A stretch of 64,000 bases of DNA from Ailurus styani (taxonomy: Eukaryota; Chordata; Mammalia; Carnivora; Ailuridae): contig LNAC01001211.1 of NCBI GenBank assembly GCA_002007465.1, forward strand, positions 225,967 through 289,966, read 5' to 3'. Under the pieces are notes generated by a model. That model saw only the letters and a list, made by a program, of their open reading frames with translations. It ran no database searches and had not been told where the DNA came from. The position numbers and the translations under genes are program-made. The first letter of the stretch is position 1; each line of letters opens with the position of its first letter. Below, one piece after another: positions 45,036-57,400 of this stretch.

Positions 45036-46180
45036 TAATTAATAAATAATTTTATCAGACTCGCATCTCTGTCCATGAAAGATTATTTTATAGACATATG
45101 ATTTGGCAAATCTAAAACTATTGCTAGAGTACTGTATAACTCATTTTGTGGAGGCAAGATTAATGACTGACAGGATTTTTATTTTACCATTTTCTTTTTG
45201 GCCAATTTTGCTTTATTTATTTAATCTAAAAATCAGAGCATAATTCAATCTATAAAATATCATTACAAATGAAAGTTGATAAAAAATATGCAACAATATA
45301 TGAGATTCATTGCATCTTATCATCATTTTTACTGTGTATATGGATTGACAGTACTGTTCTTAAAAGAAGAAAGGTCACTCTTTTCATATGAATAAAACTT
45401 CACTTTGTCAAACTGTAAGAGTTTTCTAAGATTAGTCCCTAGCAAGATATCTTATCAGTTATTATTATTTTTTTTTAATGGCAACAGACATATCTGTCTC
45501 CCATCTTGTGAAACTGGCAAACAGGTAGAAGCTGACAAGGAGGTACCTTATCTTCATTGTTCCAGTGATGTAGAACACACAGGCAATGTTTTGGATGCCA
45601 ATGACAAATCTAAGGATAGGGATAGAAATAGTGATGATGATAATGATTTCCTGAAGGGTGAGAAAACCACCTGGGAAAACTCTGCTTCAATCTTTCATTA
45701 TAAAATTCATTTTTGCAGAAATACAGCCTTAGAATGAAACCTGGTTCTATGTCCTTCACTTTACCTTTAGTGTATAGAATCAAATGAGCAGAAACTCAGC
45801 TAACATCAGGGGATTTATTTCTTTATTTCTGGAAAGTAAGTGCCTGCCTATTTGTAGGATAAGTGCTCATTTACTTCTGCACCCTGACTAATATCTCTAG
45901 CACAGTATGAATATTGCAATTAACAGTGAAAAATCAAGTTAGATTTAAATAGTCATCAAGTAAAACTTAAATCATTTTGCATGTTCTTTGTTAAAGATGA
46001 CAGAAAAATGTATATTTACCAAAAGATCTATATCAACTGTTAGAGAAATATATACCTTGTAAAAGAAAAAATTAAATGAATTGTTTGAAGTGTTAAACTT
46101 AAATTCCCTTCAAAATTCATCTATCTAGAAAGAACTACTTTCTTAGTTCTCGCACCTTTGTGTTTTTGTTTTTGTTGTTG
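45036..46180. other. Unique DNA, no recognised feature
   Basis: About 1.1 kb. A 110-codon plus frame (45405-45737) lies outside any repeat I recognise; its C-terminal half is acidic. I see no domain or gene structure around it. Confidence 0.45.
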
Positions 46181-46184
46181 TTTT

Positions 46185-46369
46185 TCAGATTTTATTTATT
46201 TATTTGAGAGAAAGAAAGTGAGAGACAGAGCAGGAGCAGAGGCGGAGGGACAAAGGGAGAGGGAGAAGCAGGCTCCCTACTCAGCATCCCAGGGCTTGAT
46301 CCCAGGACCCTGAGATCATAACCTGAGCTGAAGGCAGACGCTTAACCCACTGAGCCACCCAGGTGCCCC
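46185..46369 (-). mobile_element. SINEC, reverse orientation
   Basis: Tail 'cagattttatttatttattt' to head 'gagccacccaggtgcccc'. No clear target duplication; older copy. Confidence 0.9.
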
Positions 46370-46403
46370 AGTACTTGTACTTAATAAGAATTGGTGAACA
46401 TTT

Positions 46404-46611
46404 GGGGTGCCTGGGTGGCTCCGTTGGTTAATCAGCTGCCTTTGGCTCAGGTCATGATCCCAGGGTCCTGGTATCCCAGGGTCCTGAGCATCTGGCTCCC
46501 TGCTCAGCGGAGAGCCTGCTTCTCCCTTTCCCTATGCTTGCCACTCTGCCTACTTGTGCTCACTCTTTAATCTCTCTGTCAAATAAATAAATAAAATCTT
46601 TTAAAAAAAAA
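46404..46611 (+). mobile_element. SINEC, perfect 18-bp TSD, internal microduplication
   Basis: The target duplication AAGAATTGGTGAACATTT lies at 46386-46403 and 46612-46629. The body contains a tandem CCCAGGGTCCTG ... CCCAGGGTCCTG duplication at about 46468-46496. Confidence 0.96.
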
Positions 46612-46629
46612 AAGAATTGGTGAACATTT

Positions 46630-46838
46630 TCTGTAAAAGGCCAGAGAAAAAATATTTTTGGCTTTGCCGGCTGCCTGGTCTCTGTTGCAGCTCTTCAACT
46701 TTGCTGTTTTAGCTTGAAAGCAGACCCAGAAAATACTCTAGGGAGAGGGTGTGGTTGTGTTTCAATACAGTTTTGTTTACAACAGGTGGAGTAAGAGATT
46801 TGTGCCACAGGCTAGAGTTTGCCAACCCTGTTCTATAA
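46630..46838 (+). mobile_element. MER-type DNA transposon relic (family uncertain)
   Basis: 'tctgtaaaaggccagagaaa', 'tggtctctgttgcagctctt', 'tgtgtttcaatacagttttg' and 'ctagagtttgccaaccctg' match a common mammalian MER repeat I know by sequence but cannot name with confidence. It is probably a non-autonomous hAT element. Confidence 0.55.
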
Positions 46839-48267
46839 GATAGTTACTGAAGCTTTGGTATATCTTGGGGATTGAAACATATTTAAGTTCAATGTCAGGA
46901 AGAAGAGTCTAGGAAACTTTCATTAAGGTTCTTGAAAGAATGGTACACATTTCAGTGGTGCAGTTTATTATTTCTTCCACTATATTTTATTTATTGTAAT
47001 GCCAGAAATCTGAAAGAATCTCTAAAATATCCCTTATGTATCTTATCCTTATTCTAGGTCGATGTTGCTTAAATTATGATCAGATATTAATTTAGGAGCT
47101 CTGCCTTTGCCACAGTGAGTCACTGCTCCCCTAGATCATCACAAAGCCTTTAAGGGGGAATCTAATAGAAAGTGGTGTGACGTCCCTATGAGGAATGTCA
47201 TGGGAAGAAGGATAAATTCATTACTCTCGGAAGAAGTTTAAGATTGGTGGATGGTTCTGTTCACAGCTCTCTCAATCTGATTAAAACCACTGGGCTCATA
47301 TCTAATAAACATACCCTTTCAATTCCCGCATGTAATTTAGAGACAGCAGCGTGAAAATAGCCATCAATGTGCTGCTGCACAGTCTGGGGGGATGTAAAGA
47401 CCTCACGATGTATTCCATAGCTTCCTTGACTAATGTCTCCAACATGACTTGTTAATCTCTACAATGATCAAGTGGCTATTAAAGATAAAACTCTGCTAAC
47501 CTTTTCAAAAATTAGAAGAGCATGACTACAAGTGAAGCAACAATGGCTTCCCAGAGAGGCAGCCGTGGAAGGGAAAGATCACCCTATCCAGGCAGGAGTA
47601 ATGTATGCATTATTTATACAGTGTGTCTGGGGTCTGCATGAAAGATGAAATCCCTGTCTGAGAAGTGCCTTTCTCAGCAGTACTATTTTAGTTAAAGTGC
47701 ACAATGTAGTCTGCTGCATTTCCATAAGCTGAGTAGAAATGGAGAAAATGGATGTCATTTTTTTCTCTTTTGGTTTGAGTCTATGTAAAAACAAGATTAG
47801 TGAACAATATAGGTGAAAAGAAATGGGGTGGGGTGTTCTAGTGTGACGTAGTTTGAAAATTATTATAAAGGGGTAACAAACAAGGACTTAAGTTATTAGC
47901 TTCTTTCTCTAAATCTGCTTTTAGATTTACCTTATTTAGTGCATACCATTCTACCCCCAAAGAAAAAGAACTTGTTTCTTCTCAAACCCAGCTACTTCTG
48001 CTTTCTACTCTCCTATAAACCTTCTCGGAGGTAATAAAGCACTGACCTTAATGCCTGATCGAATGATTGAAAAACAAAGAGTATTAAAATATTTTTAAAA
48101 AGTTAACATCAGAAATATTTTGTTCCAGTGCTTTGACCAGCATCTCAGAACTCAGCACATTAAATTAATCTTTCCGATGTCCAGCCAAATTAAAATTCTC
48201 ACATTTCTTTCAGCCTAACTAATTCTTTCATAACTGCATGCCTTTGAAAATGCTGTCTTCGCTGCTT
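46839..48267. other. Unique DNA, no recognised feature
   Basis: About 1.4 kb with no repeat recognised and only short frames (71 codons). Confidence 0.5.
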
Positions 48268-48285
48268 AGAATGAATTTTGCCCTT

Positions 48286-48493
48286 CGCCTGGGTGGCTCA
48301 GTGGGTTAAAGCCACTGCCTTCGGCTCAGGTCATGATCCCAGGGTCCTGGGATCGAGGCCCGCATCGGGCTCTCTGCTCAGCAGGGAGCCTGCTTCCTCC
48401 TCTCTCCTCTCTCTCTGCCTGCCTCTCTGCCTAGTTGTAATCTCTCTCTCTCTGTGTCAAATGAATAAATAAAATCTTTAAAAAAAAAAAAAA
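48286..48493 (+). mobile_element. SINEC, young subfamily, perfect 18-bp TSD
   Basis: The target duplication AGAATGAATTTTGCCCTT lies at 48268-48285 and 48494-48511. The first three or four head bases are missing. It carries GCCACTGCC, CTCTCCTCTCTCTCTGCC and AAATGAATAAATAAAA, shared with the copy at 53657. Confidence 0.96.
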
Positions 48494-48629
48494 AGAATGA
48501 ATTTTGCCCTTTCCTACCTGACAACTCTGGATCTTCCAGTGAAGTTATATGTGTTGCATAGGGTACGCCTGTACCTGGGGGTAGAGTGACCCTGTCAGCA
48601 TCCTCTGAATCATACCAAAAAATTTAATT

Positions 48630-48770
48630 CATTGCCACTTCCTCTATGAAGGCATCTCTACCTTCAAGGTTGGTAATTGCCTTTCCTGTGTATCCACAGC
48701 CTTTTATGTACATCTCATTCTATTTTTAAATTTATCAGCTCAAATTATAATGATTTTTATGTCTATATCC
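48630..48770 (+). repeat. L2 LINE fragment (weak)
   Basis: 'gccacttcctctatgaaggc' and 'ttttatgtacatctcattct' resemble the L2 3' region. Confidence 0.4.
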
Positions 48771-48995
48771 TTATGATAGAAATAGAAAATTATAAGCCTA
48801 ATCATATCATCAAGTCCACCTTAGCTAGGAAATATAATTGCAATAGAAGATAAAGGCCACAGTCAGCAGATCTTAAAGAATCTTGAGGGAGACCGTTTGG
48901 GTAAATTAAAGATGAATACAAATTCTTTGTTACTTTGCCCATTGAGAGGAATTGGACTCCACCCTTGAAGTGGCTGATTTTGTGACTGGATTCAT

Positions 48996-49149
48996 CAAAA
49001 AATAAAGAAAGAAAAGAGAAGAAAAGAAAAGAAAAGAAAGGAAAGAAAAAAGAAAAGAAAAGAAAAGAAAAGAAAGGAAGGAAGAAAAAGAAAAGAAAGG
49101 AAGGAAGGAAGGAAGGAAGGAAGGAAGGAAAAAAGAAGAAAGGGGGGAA
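48996..49149. repeat. (GAAA)n/(GGAA)n purine tract
   Basis: About 150 bp almost purely purine on the plus strand, with AAGAAAAG, GGAA and AGAAGAAAGGGGGG segments. Confidence 0.96.
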
Positions 49150-49355
49150 GGGGCGCCTGGGTGGCTCAGTGGGTTAAAGCCTCTGCCTTCGGCTCAGGTC
49201 ATGGTCTCAGGGTCCTGGGATCGAGCCCCGCATCGGTCTCTCTGCTCAGCAGGGAACCTGCTTCCTCCTCTCTCTGCCTGACTCTCTGCCTACTTGTGAT
49301 CTCTCTCTAGCTCTCTCTGTGTCAAATAAATAAATAAAATCTTAAAAAAAAAAAG
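49150..49355 (+). mobile_element. SINEC, young, 17-bp TSD in the purine tract
   Basis: The target duplication AAGAAGAAAGGGGGGAA lies at 49133-49149 and 49356-49372. Full body and A tail. Confidence 0.94.
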
Positions 49356-49806
49356 AAGAAGAAAGGGGGGAAAAGTGGTTAAAGTAACTTTCTGGGACTT
49401 CTGATGCCAGATCACAAGAAGCCTTGGAGCTTCTGCCTGGGCCTCTGGGACAGTTGCTTCTCGAGATGCCCTTCTTGGAACGTTCACACTCATATCTCAT
49501 TTATCATGTTGTGAAGAAGCCCAGGCCATTTCCAGAGAGCCCCGCATGGTAAAGAATTGAAGCATCCAAGTGACATTCTGAATTTGATTCCAAGTCAACA
49601 GCCAGCACCAATTTGCCCTCCATGTGAGGACCAGTTTGGGAACTGGGTCATCCAGCCTCAGTCAACTTGGCTTAGCTCTTGCCACATGGAATAGAAATAA
49701 GCACTGCCCAACTCATCAACTACCAAAAAAAAAAATAAGTGATTGTTGTTGTTCTAAGCCTCTAATATTGGGATATTTTGTAATGCAGCAATAGATAACT
49801 AGAACA

Positions 49807-50100
49807 AGGATGACACATCGTGAAGGACGAGCAAGCTCCCAGTCATAAATATTCTTATATAGATGAGGGAAACATTAGTAGATACTTAGATGATCATTAT
49901 GTTAAAGATCTTTGATTGCTTTTCCTCTAAATAGACCTTATTCTTCTAATATACATCTAATAGACATATCTTACTCTCCTAATATATGTTACATACAAAA
50001 TAAAGCAATTAGAGAAAAAATATATATATTCAATATAGTTAAAGAAAAAAAATTATGTTGATAGCATCATGAAATGTTGGAATTTAGCAAGGTACCTGAA
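49807..50100. other. No recognised feature
   Basis: AT-rich unique DNA. Confidence 0.45.
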
Positions 50101-50215
50101 ATCATCTGTCACTTAGTAGGAAAAAACAGTTCAAATAATTAGGTGACTTATTCTAAGTCACATAGATAGAGACAGAAATGGGCCAAGATTTGCCCTTTAT
50201 TCTAGGCCTGGGTTA
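50068..50215 (-). repeat. Ancient MIR-like repeat
   Basis: 'gaaatgttggaatttagcaa', 'acctgaaatcatctgtcact' and 'ggtgacttattctaagtcac' follow a mammal-wide repeat of the MIR/MER kind that I cannot name precisely. Confidence 0.5.
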
Positions 50216-51950
50216 TTGAAACTTAAATATGAGTAAAAGAAGAAGGAGGAGGAAGAGGAGGAAAGACATAAAACATGCTGTCAGAGTTCCAGTTTCCCAA
50301 AACTCTCAAGTATAAATAAAGCAACAGGTAAAGGACCTTTAAGCGTACGTGTTCTCCTGTATCAGCATCAGCCTGTTATTATTACAGGACTGTGTTCAGT
50401 GACAGATGGTTGGGTCACTCAGTTACTGGGGAGATAGAAATATTTCAAGGCTGATTATATATGGGCCTTCAAATTAGAAGATAAAAATATTTTTATAACC
50501 TAAGACTATTTATCTTCCAGAGGAGTCTCACAAAATGAAAACCGAACAACAATAACTCACTTTAGTTGACGATATTTTCAGGAGTGTTCCTAGAATAAGA
50601 CACTCATTTCTTGGCACATTACAGGTGCCTACAAGTACTCTATCCTTATTTTACAAAACCTTGAAGAAAACTGGCTGAGAAAATTGACTGCAGTGAGGAT
50701 GTGAGAACTGATGGCAAAGGACTGGAGATTAAAGCTTCTTTCCCCAATATGGGAGCACAGCGTAGTCTCTTGGACTTTGAGGTAACCTGTCAGTGAGTGG
50801 CTATGTGGGTATTTGTGAAGGGGTATGGTAATATAGAGAGGCTACTGCTTGCATGCTATAATTCCAAGAATTATATCAAAAACATGGGCTCATAAATACT
50901 TCTAATCTCAATTCTCAAACATTCTTACTGTCCAAACACAGAACTTCACCTTTTGCTTTTTTTTGTTGTTGTTGTTTTTTACCATACATAGGATCCCACC
51001 TTCTTCTTTGCTGTCCTTCTCAGTGCCAACATAAGGATATCTACTTTCAGATTGGTCCCCTCCTTGATAGTGTTCTCTTTTTTTTTAGTCTGAAACCACA
51101 GTGAAGCCATTAAGCATAGAAAGAAAGAGCCATCATCTTGGGAAAAATTATAATTTCAGTCCTGGAACAAACATTCCTTGGAGATGGAATAAAGAAACTT
51201 GCTTTGAGTGGCAGAAAAGAAAAATAGAGGAACAAATACGTCAAACTACTTTCCTTATAGATTACCCTACTAGTTTTGGATATAAGTTAAGGAAAATGGT
51301 AGGCTCAAGAATATCTGCCATATATCTGGGCTTCAAGCCTGATTGAATGGCTAGGCCTCTCCTAAGATGAGGAGTAGTGACTATGAACCTGATGTGGCAA
51401 AAAAGATCAGTTTCATTTTGTACATGTTCAGTTTGAGATGACAGATATCTGAAGGGAGATGCCAAGTTGGCAGCTGGATATATTTGTGTCTGGAGCTCCA
51501 AAGAAAACTTGGGGCTAGAGTAAAATATATGGAAAGTTTGTATGATATTGAAGGCGATGCCAAGGAAAGCAATGGGAGTAGGTGAGATTATGCAGAGAGG
51601 TTGTATCTAGTGAAGACTGATTTAAAGGCTATATAATGGAGGGAGACATGACTAAAATAGTGGAAAATAAGAGTTCAGAGAGATAGAGAGAAAATGAGAA
51701 TGATATGATATCTGAGAAGCTAAGGAGGATGGCGTTTCAAGAAGCAAATAGTTACCAGCAACAGATGTTCCTCACAAGTCAATTAAGATGACAACTTCAA
51801 TCCCACTTGAACCACACATGCTACTTTCCAGTCATAGAAATTTTCAGTTTTCTAAACATACCATGATCTCCCTTACTTCTGAGTTTACATATCTGTCACT
51901 CAGCCTGCCTGGAATAAATTTACTCTCCTTATTATTGAGTTAGTCATTGT
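50216..51950. other. Unique DNA, no recognised feature
   Basis: About 1.7 kb. Frames at 51101-51346 (81 codons) and 51262-51501 lack recognisable domains. (GTT)n occurs near 50963-50978. Confidence 0.5.
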
Positions 51951-51954
51951 TCAT

Positions 51955-52250
51955 CCTTTAAGGCTTTGACTTAAAAGTTATGTTCTCTGAAAGAACCTTT
52001 CTGATCTTTCCCAAAACAGGTCCCCAGAAAGGTCAGAAACTCCTCCTATGAGCTCGTGCTGAGCCTTGTACTTTATGATTACAACTTTGCACAAACAAAA
52101 ACAAAAACAACCCAAAACTATTCTTCCTTCCCATTGAACTTAAACCTTCATGGTGGTTGGGATCACACTTATTTTGTGCATTAATATATTCCGAGGATAG
52201 TAACTGGCACATAGTAAATACTTATTTAATATATGCTGAACTAATAAATA
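51955..52250 (+). repeat. L2 LINE 3' region
   Basis: 'tcatcctttaaggctttgac', 'gtaactggcacatagtaaat' and 'ctgaactaataaataagt' match L2, with an A-rich interruption near 52100. Confidence 0.65.
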
Positions 52251-52406
52251 AGTGGAAGAGAAGGTCTTTTATTCAAAAATTGTCCATCTTGGCTTTTCTT
52301 TTCAAGGCTTCCCTGATCCTCCTCTGGGTGTTCCTCTTTCTCTTTTGAGCCACTGGTAATTCTGTCCTTAAGTGTTGGTGTTCCTAGGTTTCAGTTCTTG
52401 CCTTTT

Positions 52407-52515
52407 GAACCTGGCTGGCTCAGGGGTAGAACATGCAACTCTTGATCTCAGGATTGTGAATTCAAGCCCCACACTGGGTGTAGAGTTTACTACAAAAAGT
52501 AAATTAAAAAAAAAA
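52407..52515 (+). mobile_element. Old short SINEC relic
   Basis: 'ggctggctcaggggtagaac', 'tgaattcaagccccacactg' and 'gtgtagagtttactacaaaa' give the oldest carnivore SINE type, with a tRNA-like head and no CT-rich body. Confidence 0.8.
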
Positions 52516-53640
52516 GTTTATAAATACACAAAAAAATACTGAAAACATGATTAATTATCAATCTTTTCTGTGAGTCATGCCACTCCCATGTCCAGACAAT
52601 AATCCACTTCTAAGATATCCCTCTACTATATACATAAATTTGTTGCTACATTTCATCACTGAATTTTCAAGGTTTCTTTGCCTTTGTCTTACCTACTACA
52701 TTGTAATCTTTTTCTGAGTTCGCCATACTAGAACTAACTTTGTATTTTCAAGGCCTTGCAAATGTACATGTTCAGTATATGTTTTATGAATTGAAATGAA
52801 ACAGCTTCCTGAAACAGAATTATTATGAGTTTGAAAACTGGTTCTCATCCTGTTAGAATTCAGTTCTTTTTGCAATTAGTCTTGTCCCTAGAGCAGCCAA
52901 GCTACTATAACACCACATTCAAAATTAATCAGTGTTAAATTTAGATTAATTAATATCATTGTTTCTAATAAGATATTGGCATATAACTAGGAAGTACTTT
53001 CGTTGATGGTGGGTGGTGTTTCTAGCTGAATTGATTATCTTGTTAGGGAAATATTAGAGGTATCATGTTTCTGCTAAACTGAATAAAAATTTAGTAGCAT
53101 AGAACTTTTTTTATATGTAAAATGTTGAAAAATAAGAGGATGATACTAAAACTACAAACTAGAAAATTACCTTAGTACTATAGCACACTGTTTTTTTCAT
53201 GCATAAACTGTAAAGTCAAGTATGAAAAAAAATCTATAAATTGCTCTAGCAATGGAGAATGGATTTAAAATCCAAGCAAAATTAAATTCTAGAAGGTTAA
53301 TGTTGCCTGTTATATTTGATGACAACTATAAACATAATACAAGTTTGTTAACTTATTGCTTTAAAATGCAAGTTGATAACCAGCAATGGTATCATTTTGG
53401 CACACATAGCTAACTACTTGTGTTTGACTGTCCCAACAGGTAGCCTGAATTACAGTAATAAAGTGGTGCTTAACTCACTGATTTTACTTATAGAGTCTTA
53501 AATAAAATTGAATTTTCTTTAGAGTCGCTAGTATATTCAGTGATTACATGAAGAATCTGTTATTTATTTCTTTACCTACACACCTATCTACCTATCTTTA
53601 TTTCTAATCTTCAATTAAATGTCATTTTCTACTGGGCTAT
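52516..53640. other. Unique AT-rich DNA, no recognised feature
   Basis: About 1.1 kb; no repeat recognised. Confidence 0.5.
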
Positions 53641-53656
53641 TAAGACTATATAGATC

Positions 53657-53862
53657 TGGGCGCCTGGGTGGCTCAGTGGGTTAAAGCCACTGCCTTCGGC
53701 TCAGGTCATGATCCCAGGGTCCTGGGATCGAGGCCCACATCGGGCTCTCTGCTCAGCAGGGAGCCTGCTTCCTCCTCTCTCCTCTCTCTCTGCCTGCCTC
53801 TCTGCCTACTTGTAATCTCTCTCTCTGTGTCAAATGAATAAATAAAACCTTTAAAAAAAAAA
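53657..53862 (+). mobile_element. SINEC, young subfamily, perfect 15-bp TSD
   Basis: The target duplication AAGACTATATAGATC lies at 53642-53656 and 53863-53877. Nearly identical to the copy at 48286. Confidence 0.97.
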
Positions 53863-53877
53863 AAGACTATATAGATC

Positions 53878-54084
53878 AGTGTTCAAATTCACAATAAGAT
53901 CTTTCATATATAGGAGATACTTCTGAAGATATATTTAGTTCATAAGTATTGCTCACCAAAAGGGGACCCCACTAACTTCTTGCCCTTTATCTACTTGAAA
54001 TCAAGTAAATTCACCTGCCCTTAAGTTCACACTTACAAAAGTCTGGTATGTTGATAAACTAACACTTTAGACAGATCCTTAGAG
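53878..54084. other. No recognised feature
   Basis: Unique DNA. Confidence 0.4.
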
Positions 54085-54270
54085 CATTAGTTTCCATAAA
54101 CATGATCCCTACATCTACATCAGCATCACCTTGGAAACTGTTAGAAATGCACACTCATGAGCTAATCTTCAGAACTACTGTATCAGAAATTCTGGTGTAA
54201 GACCCAAAAATCTGTGTTTTAATAAAACTTCTTGATGATCTTGATGCTCACTAAAATTGGGGAAACTGTC
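54085..54270 (+). mobile_element. MER5A-like hAT relic
   Basis: 'ctacatcagcatcaccttgg', 'aactgttagaaatgcacact' and 'ctgtgttttaataaaacttc' match MER5A in order. Confidence 0.78.
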
Positions 54271-54282
54271 TTAAAGTAAATA

Positions 54283-54425
54283 GGTTCGTGGAATTTTGGA
54301 GTCTGATGGAAACTTGGACACTAACTAGTGTTCTTATTTCTTAAGGTGATGTTTATAATGATTAAATGACTTGTCAAGGCAGCTCCATAGCTAACTAAAT
54401 TTTTAAACTCCTGGTCTCATGAAAG
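54283..54425 (-). repeat. Ancient MIR-like repeat
   Basis: 'gattaaatgacttgtcaagg' and 'aaactcctggtctcatga' match the same mammal-wide repeat type as at 50068. Confidence 0.5.
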
Positions 54426-54461
54426 CTTCCAGTTGAGCATAGAAGTGTGCTTAAAAATGGG

Positions 54462-54479
54462 CACACACACACACACACT
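54462..54479. repeat. Short (AC)n run
   Basis: About nine AC units. Confidence 0.9.
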
Positions 54480-57400
54480 CGAATGTGCATGCATAAAGTA
54501 ATTCTAGTATTTTCTTTTAAAAGGAGTTTCTGAAAGTTTTATTGACCTCTCAAGTGAATTAAACTTTATTACTTTATGAGCAATAGTCAATGCCACTTCA
54601 TATTTTAAGAGGTAGACTTAATAAGGCTTAATACTCCAAGCCGTAGATATGCCATAAATCTACAAAAAGCTTGGTCAATATCAATCAAATTCGTTAAATA
54701 ATTTATATCCAGGGAAATATTTAAGGCAGAGATAGCAAAAAGTCTCTATGGTCATAAATCATTCTTAAAAGATGTTTTAAAATCAAAAATTTACATTCCA
54801 ACCCATATATATTTGATTAAGCCCACCTTATTTAAAGCAGAAACATAAAAAAATTGATTCTTTTTAAAGTCTTTATGTCATTGCAATAGTATTTTAATAT
54901 TTAGATAAAATAACTTTTTTCTTAGTGCAGTCAGATATAAAAGTTAGCACTTTTCTAATTTGTATATCTTCATGAATAGACGTTCTATTCTTCACAAATT
55001 AAAATGTTCACAATGCAAAAACTTTGTTTCCCTAAAGAAAAGGTAGAAGAAATGAATGGAGACAGATCCTCTATAAAGAGCTGAAATGGTGCCAAAAGGA
55101 AATTGCATTTTCCAAAGCAGGTCTCGTTGTTGGGGAAAGCACAGGACACCAGCTAAATAAATCAAAGTCCCATTTCAATGAGCCCATCTGAACAAAACTG
55201 CATGCACTAGATTCATTACCTTGGAAGATGAGTCAAATCCATGGGGGTTCCCTCAGAGTTCAAATCTGACTTTCAGTTTTACTCCAATTATTAATGTTTG
55301 ATCAAAGAGGGAGTCAAAATATCTGTTTGAAAAAGAGCCAGAAATACATATGCTATACTTAAGTCTGTCATCACCTTCTCACCCTCCCGCCTCCAAAATC
55401 CACCCCAAATCAACATGAGAAAAATACACTGTTTTTGCCTAATTTATGCATTTCATATCAAGTCATATGTAGGCAGATTGTCACATAGAATGAGTCAAAT
55501 ACTTCCATAAAATTAGGTTATATACTTCTGGAACTCTCAGTAGTAAAATAATAATGCAACTTTTCAGGGGCCTAACGTGCGTTCAAAGATTGGGAAAATC
55601 TGACTGTGAAAATGCTTGTCCTTAAGCCCGGTTAGGACCTATCGCAATATCCTAGGATCCTATGACTTTCCTTTTGCAAACTCTGATGGAAAAACCGTCT
55701 AAAAGTTTTCAGTAAATTGGAAGCATTATTTCTACATCTAGCAATGCACCTCATTATAGATTTAATAATGATTTGAATTCAAGTATGCAAGTTGAAAGTC
55801 AGTTATGTCCCACTTGTAGATCAAATCCTTATAATAATAATATATTGGTTTGATGTGGGATTAGAACTTGTTATTCTTGAGATTTATGGAATGTATACTA
55901 TTAGTCTCTGATATGGTAGAGAAAAACCCAACTTTGAGGTAGTTCTATCTCAAAAATAGATTGTCTCATACCTCACAGGGCTGCAGATGTTTGAGCAATA
56001 AAATGGTATTTACTAACTATTTACAACTGAACGCTTGGAATTTATATCATGTATTAGATAAGAAACACGTGGGAAAAAAATCCCAGAGATATCTCCCTCT
56101 TCAGAAAGCATGTAGTAATTTAAACTTTCTGCCTGTGTATGGTCCCATAAAATTTATACAGGGAGAAATTAAATGTATAAAATGATTTATAGGTAGATTA
56201 AAAAAGCTTGCAAGTTTGGGATTTCATACATCTTCATGAAAACTGTTATAAATCTCTGTAACCTAAATCGCTTATCCTAGTTCTACAGAAGGAGCATAAA
56301 CAGAGCAAGGAATTATTTGTAATAAACTTTTTCTTTAATATTGTGGCAATCCCATTTTCTTAACACACTTCTCATAATACATCTTGTGTCCTCATAGAGT
56401 CAAAAACTGCATTCTAGTTGCTCATGCTTTCTGCAGTTGAACAAACTCCGTCGCTAATGTGGGGTAAGTCAATGTGGCCGTGATGTTGGGAGCAAATGAT
56501 TAAGAAGAAGGAAATCTTATCCAATCTTTTGAGGGATTGCACATTTTTTATAAGCCAAGCCTTAAGGTTTTTACTACCTATGGGGAAAGTTTTAAAATAA
56601 TATTTTCTGTTTACGGTCTTAAGAACACTTATTAAATAAGCTCCAAAATTCTATAAAGCATTACATGCAACTTGAGATATGAGTTGAACAATGTCATAAA
56701 CATGAACCACTGATGTAAAAGTTCAGTTTGTGTCACTAGGAATAATAATCCACTATTTTAATTTTTTTAATTTAAATTTAAGCAAATCATTAAAATTACG
56801 CTAACTTTAGTGCTGATAGTTCATTTACTATATCGCAACAAACATTAGAAAGAAGAGGGATAAGCTATATATGCGCTTCTTTTGAGGAGTATTTTAGTGA
56901 TTTTTAAGAAAATTTGAGGACGTGTGCAGGTTATCTCTGCAAAATAACTTGTGCCGTTCTTTGCAATTCTGTTTATTTAAAATTAATTTGTTAGTACTTT
57001 ACACAGATCTATGTAAAGGTCATTGTACTGATTTCCTGGGAGGAGGGAAGGGCAGATAAGATTTTGATTACTTAGAAAACGGCATGAAAATGGATAGAAT
57101 GAAGTCGAATTATATTCTTATTGAGATATTGGCTTCATTTTTTAAAATTAAAAAAAGTAAACTAGTCTCATAATTCTTTCCTTTTACCACATCCCTCTCT
57201 TTTAAGTTTGAATCAAGGAGCACTGCCCCTTGTGTAAAGTTACAAACACAGGTGACTACAACGACCAAGGTCTGGACCAGTCAGGGAAAGTAGCAAACAG
57301 GAGGGTAAAGGAATTGCCCACAGGAGACAGCTGCTTTTCATGACCCACTAGGTAATTCCATTTGGTAATTGAGGGCCAGGTTTTTCAATATTCTGGAGAA

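Larger units (their letters stand above)
48885..49806 (+). mobile_element. MLT1-type MaLR LTR, interrupted
   Basis: 'gaattggactccacccttga', 'ctgattttgtgactggattc', 'agccttggagcttctgcctg', 'ttgtgaagaagcccaggcca' and the end 'gcagcaatagataactagaa' follow an old MaLR LTR. It is interrupted by a purine microsatellite and a SINEC. Fossil, non-coding. Confidence 0.75.
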
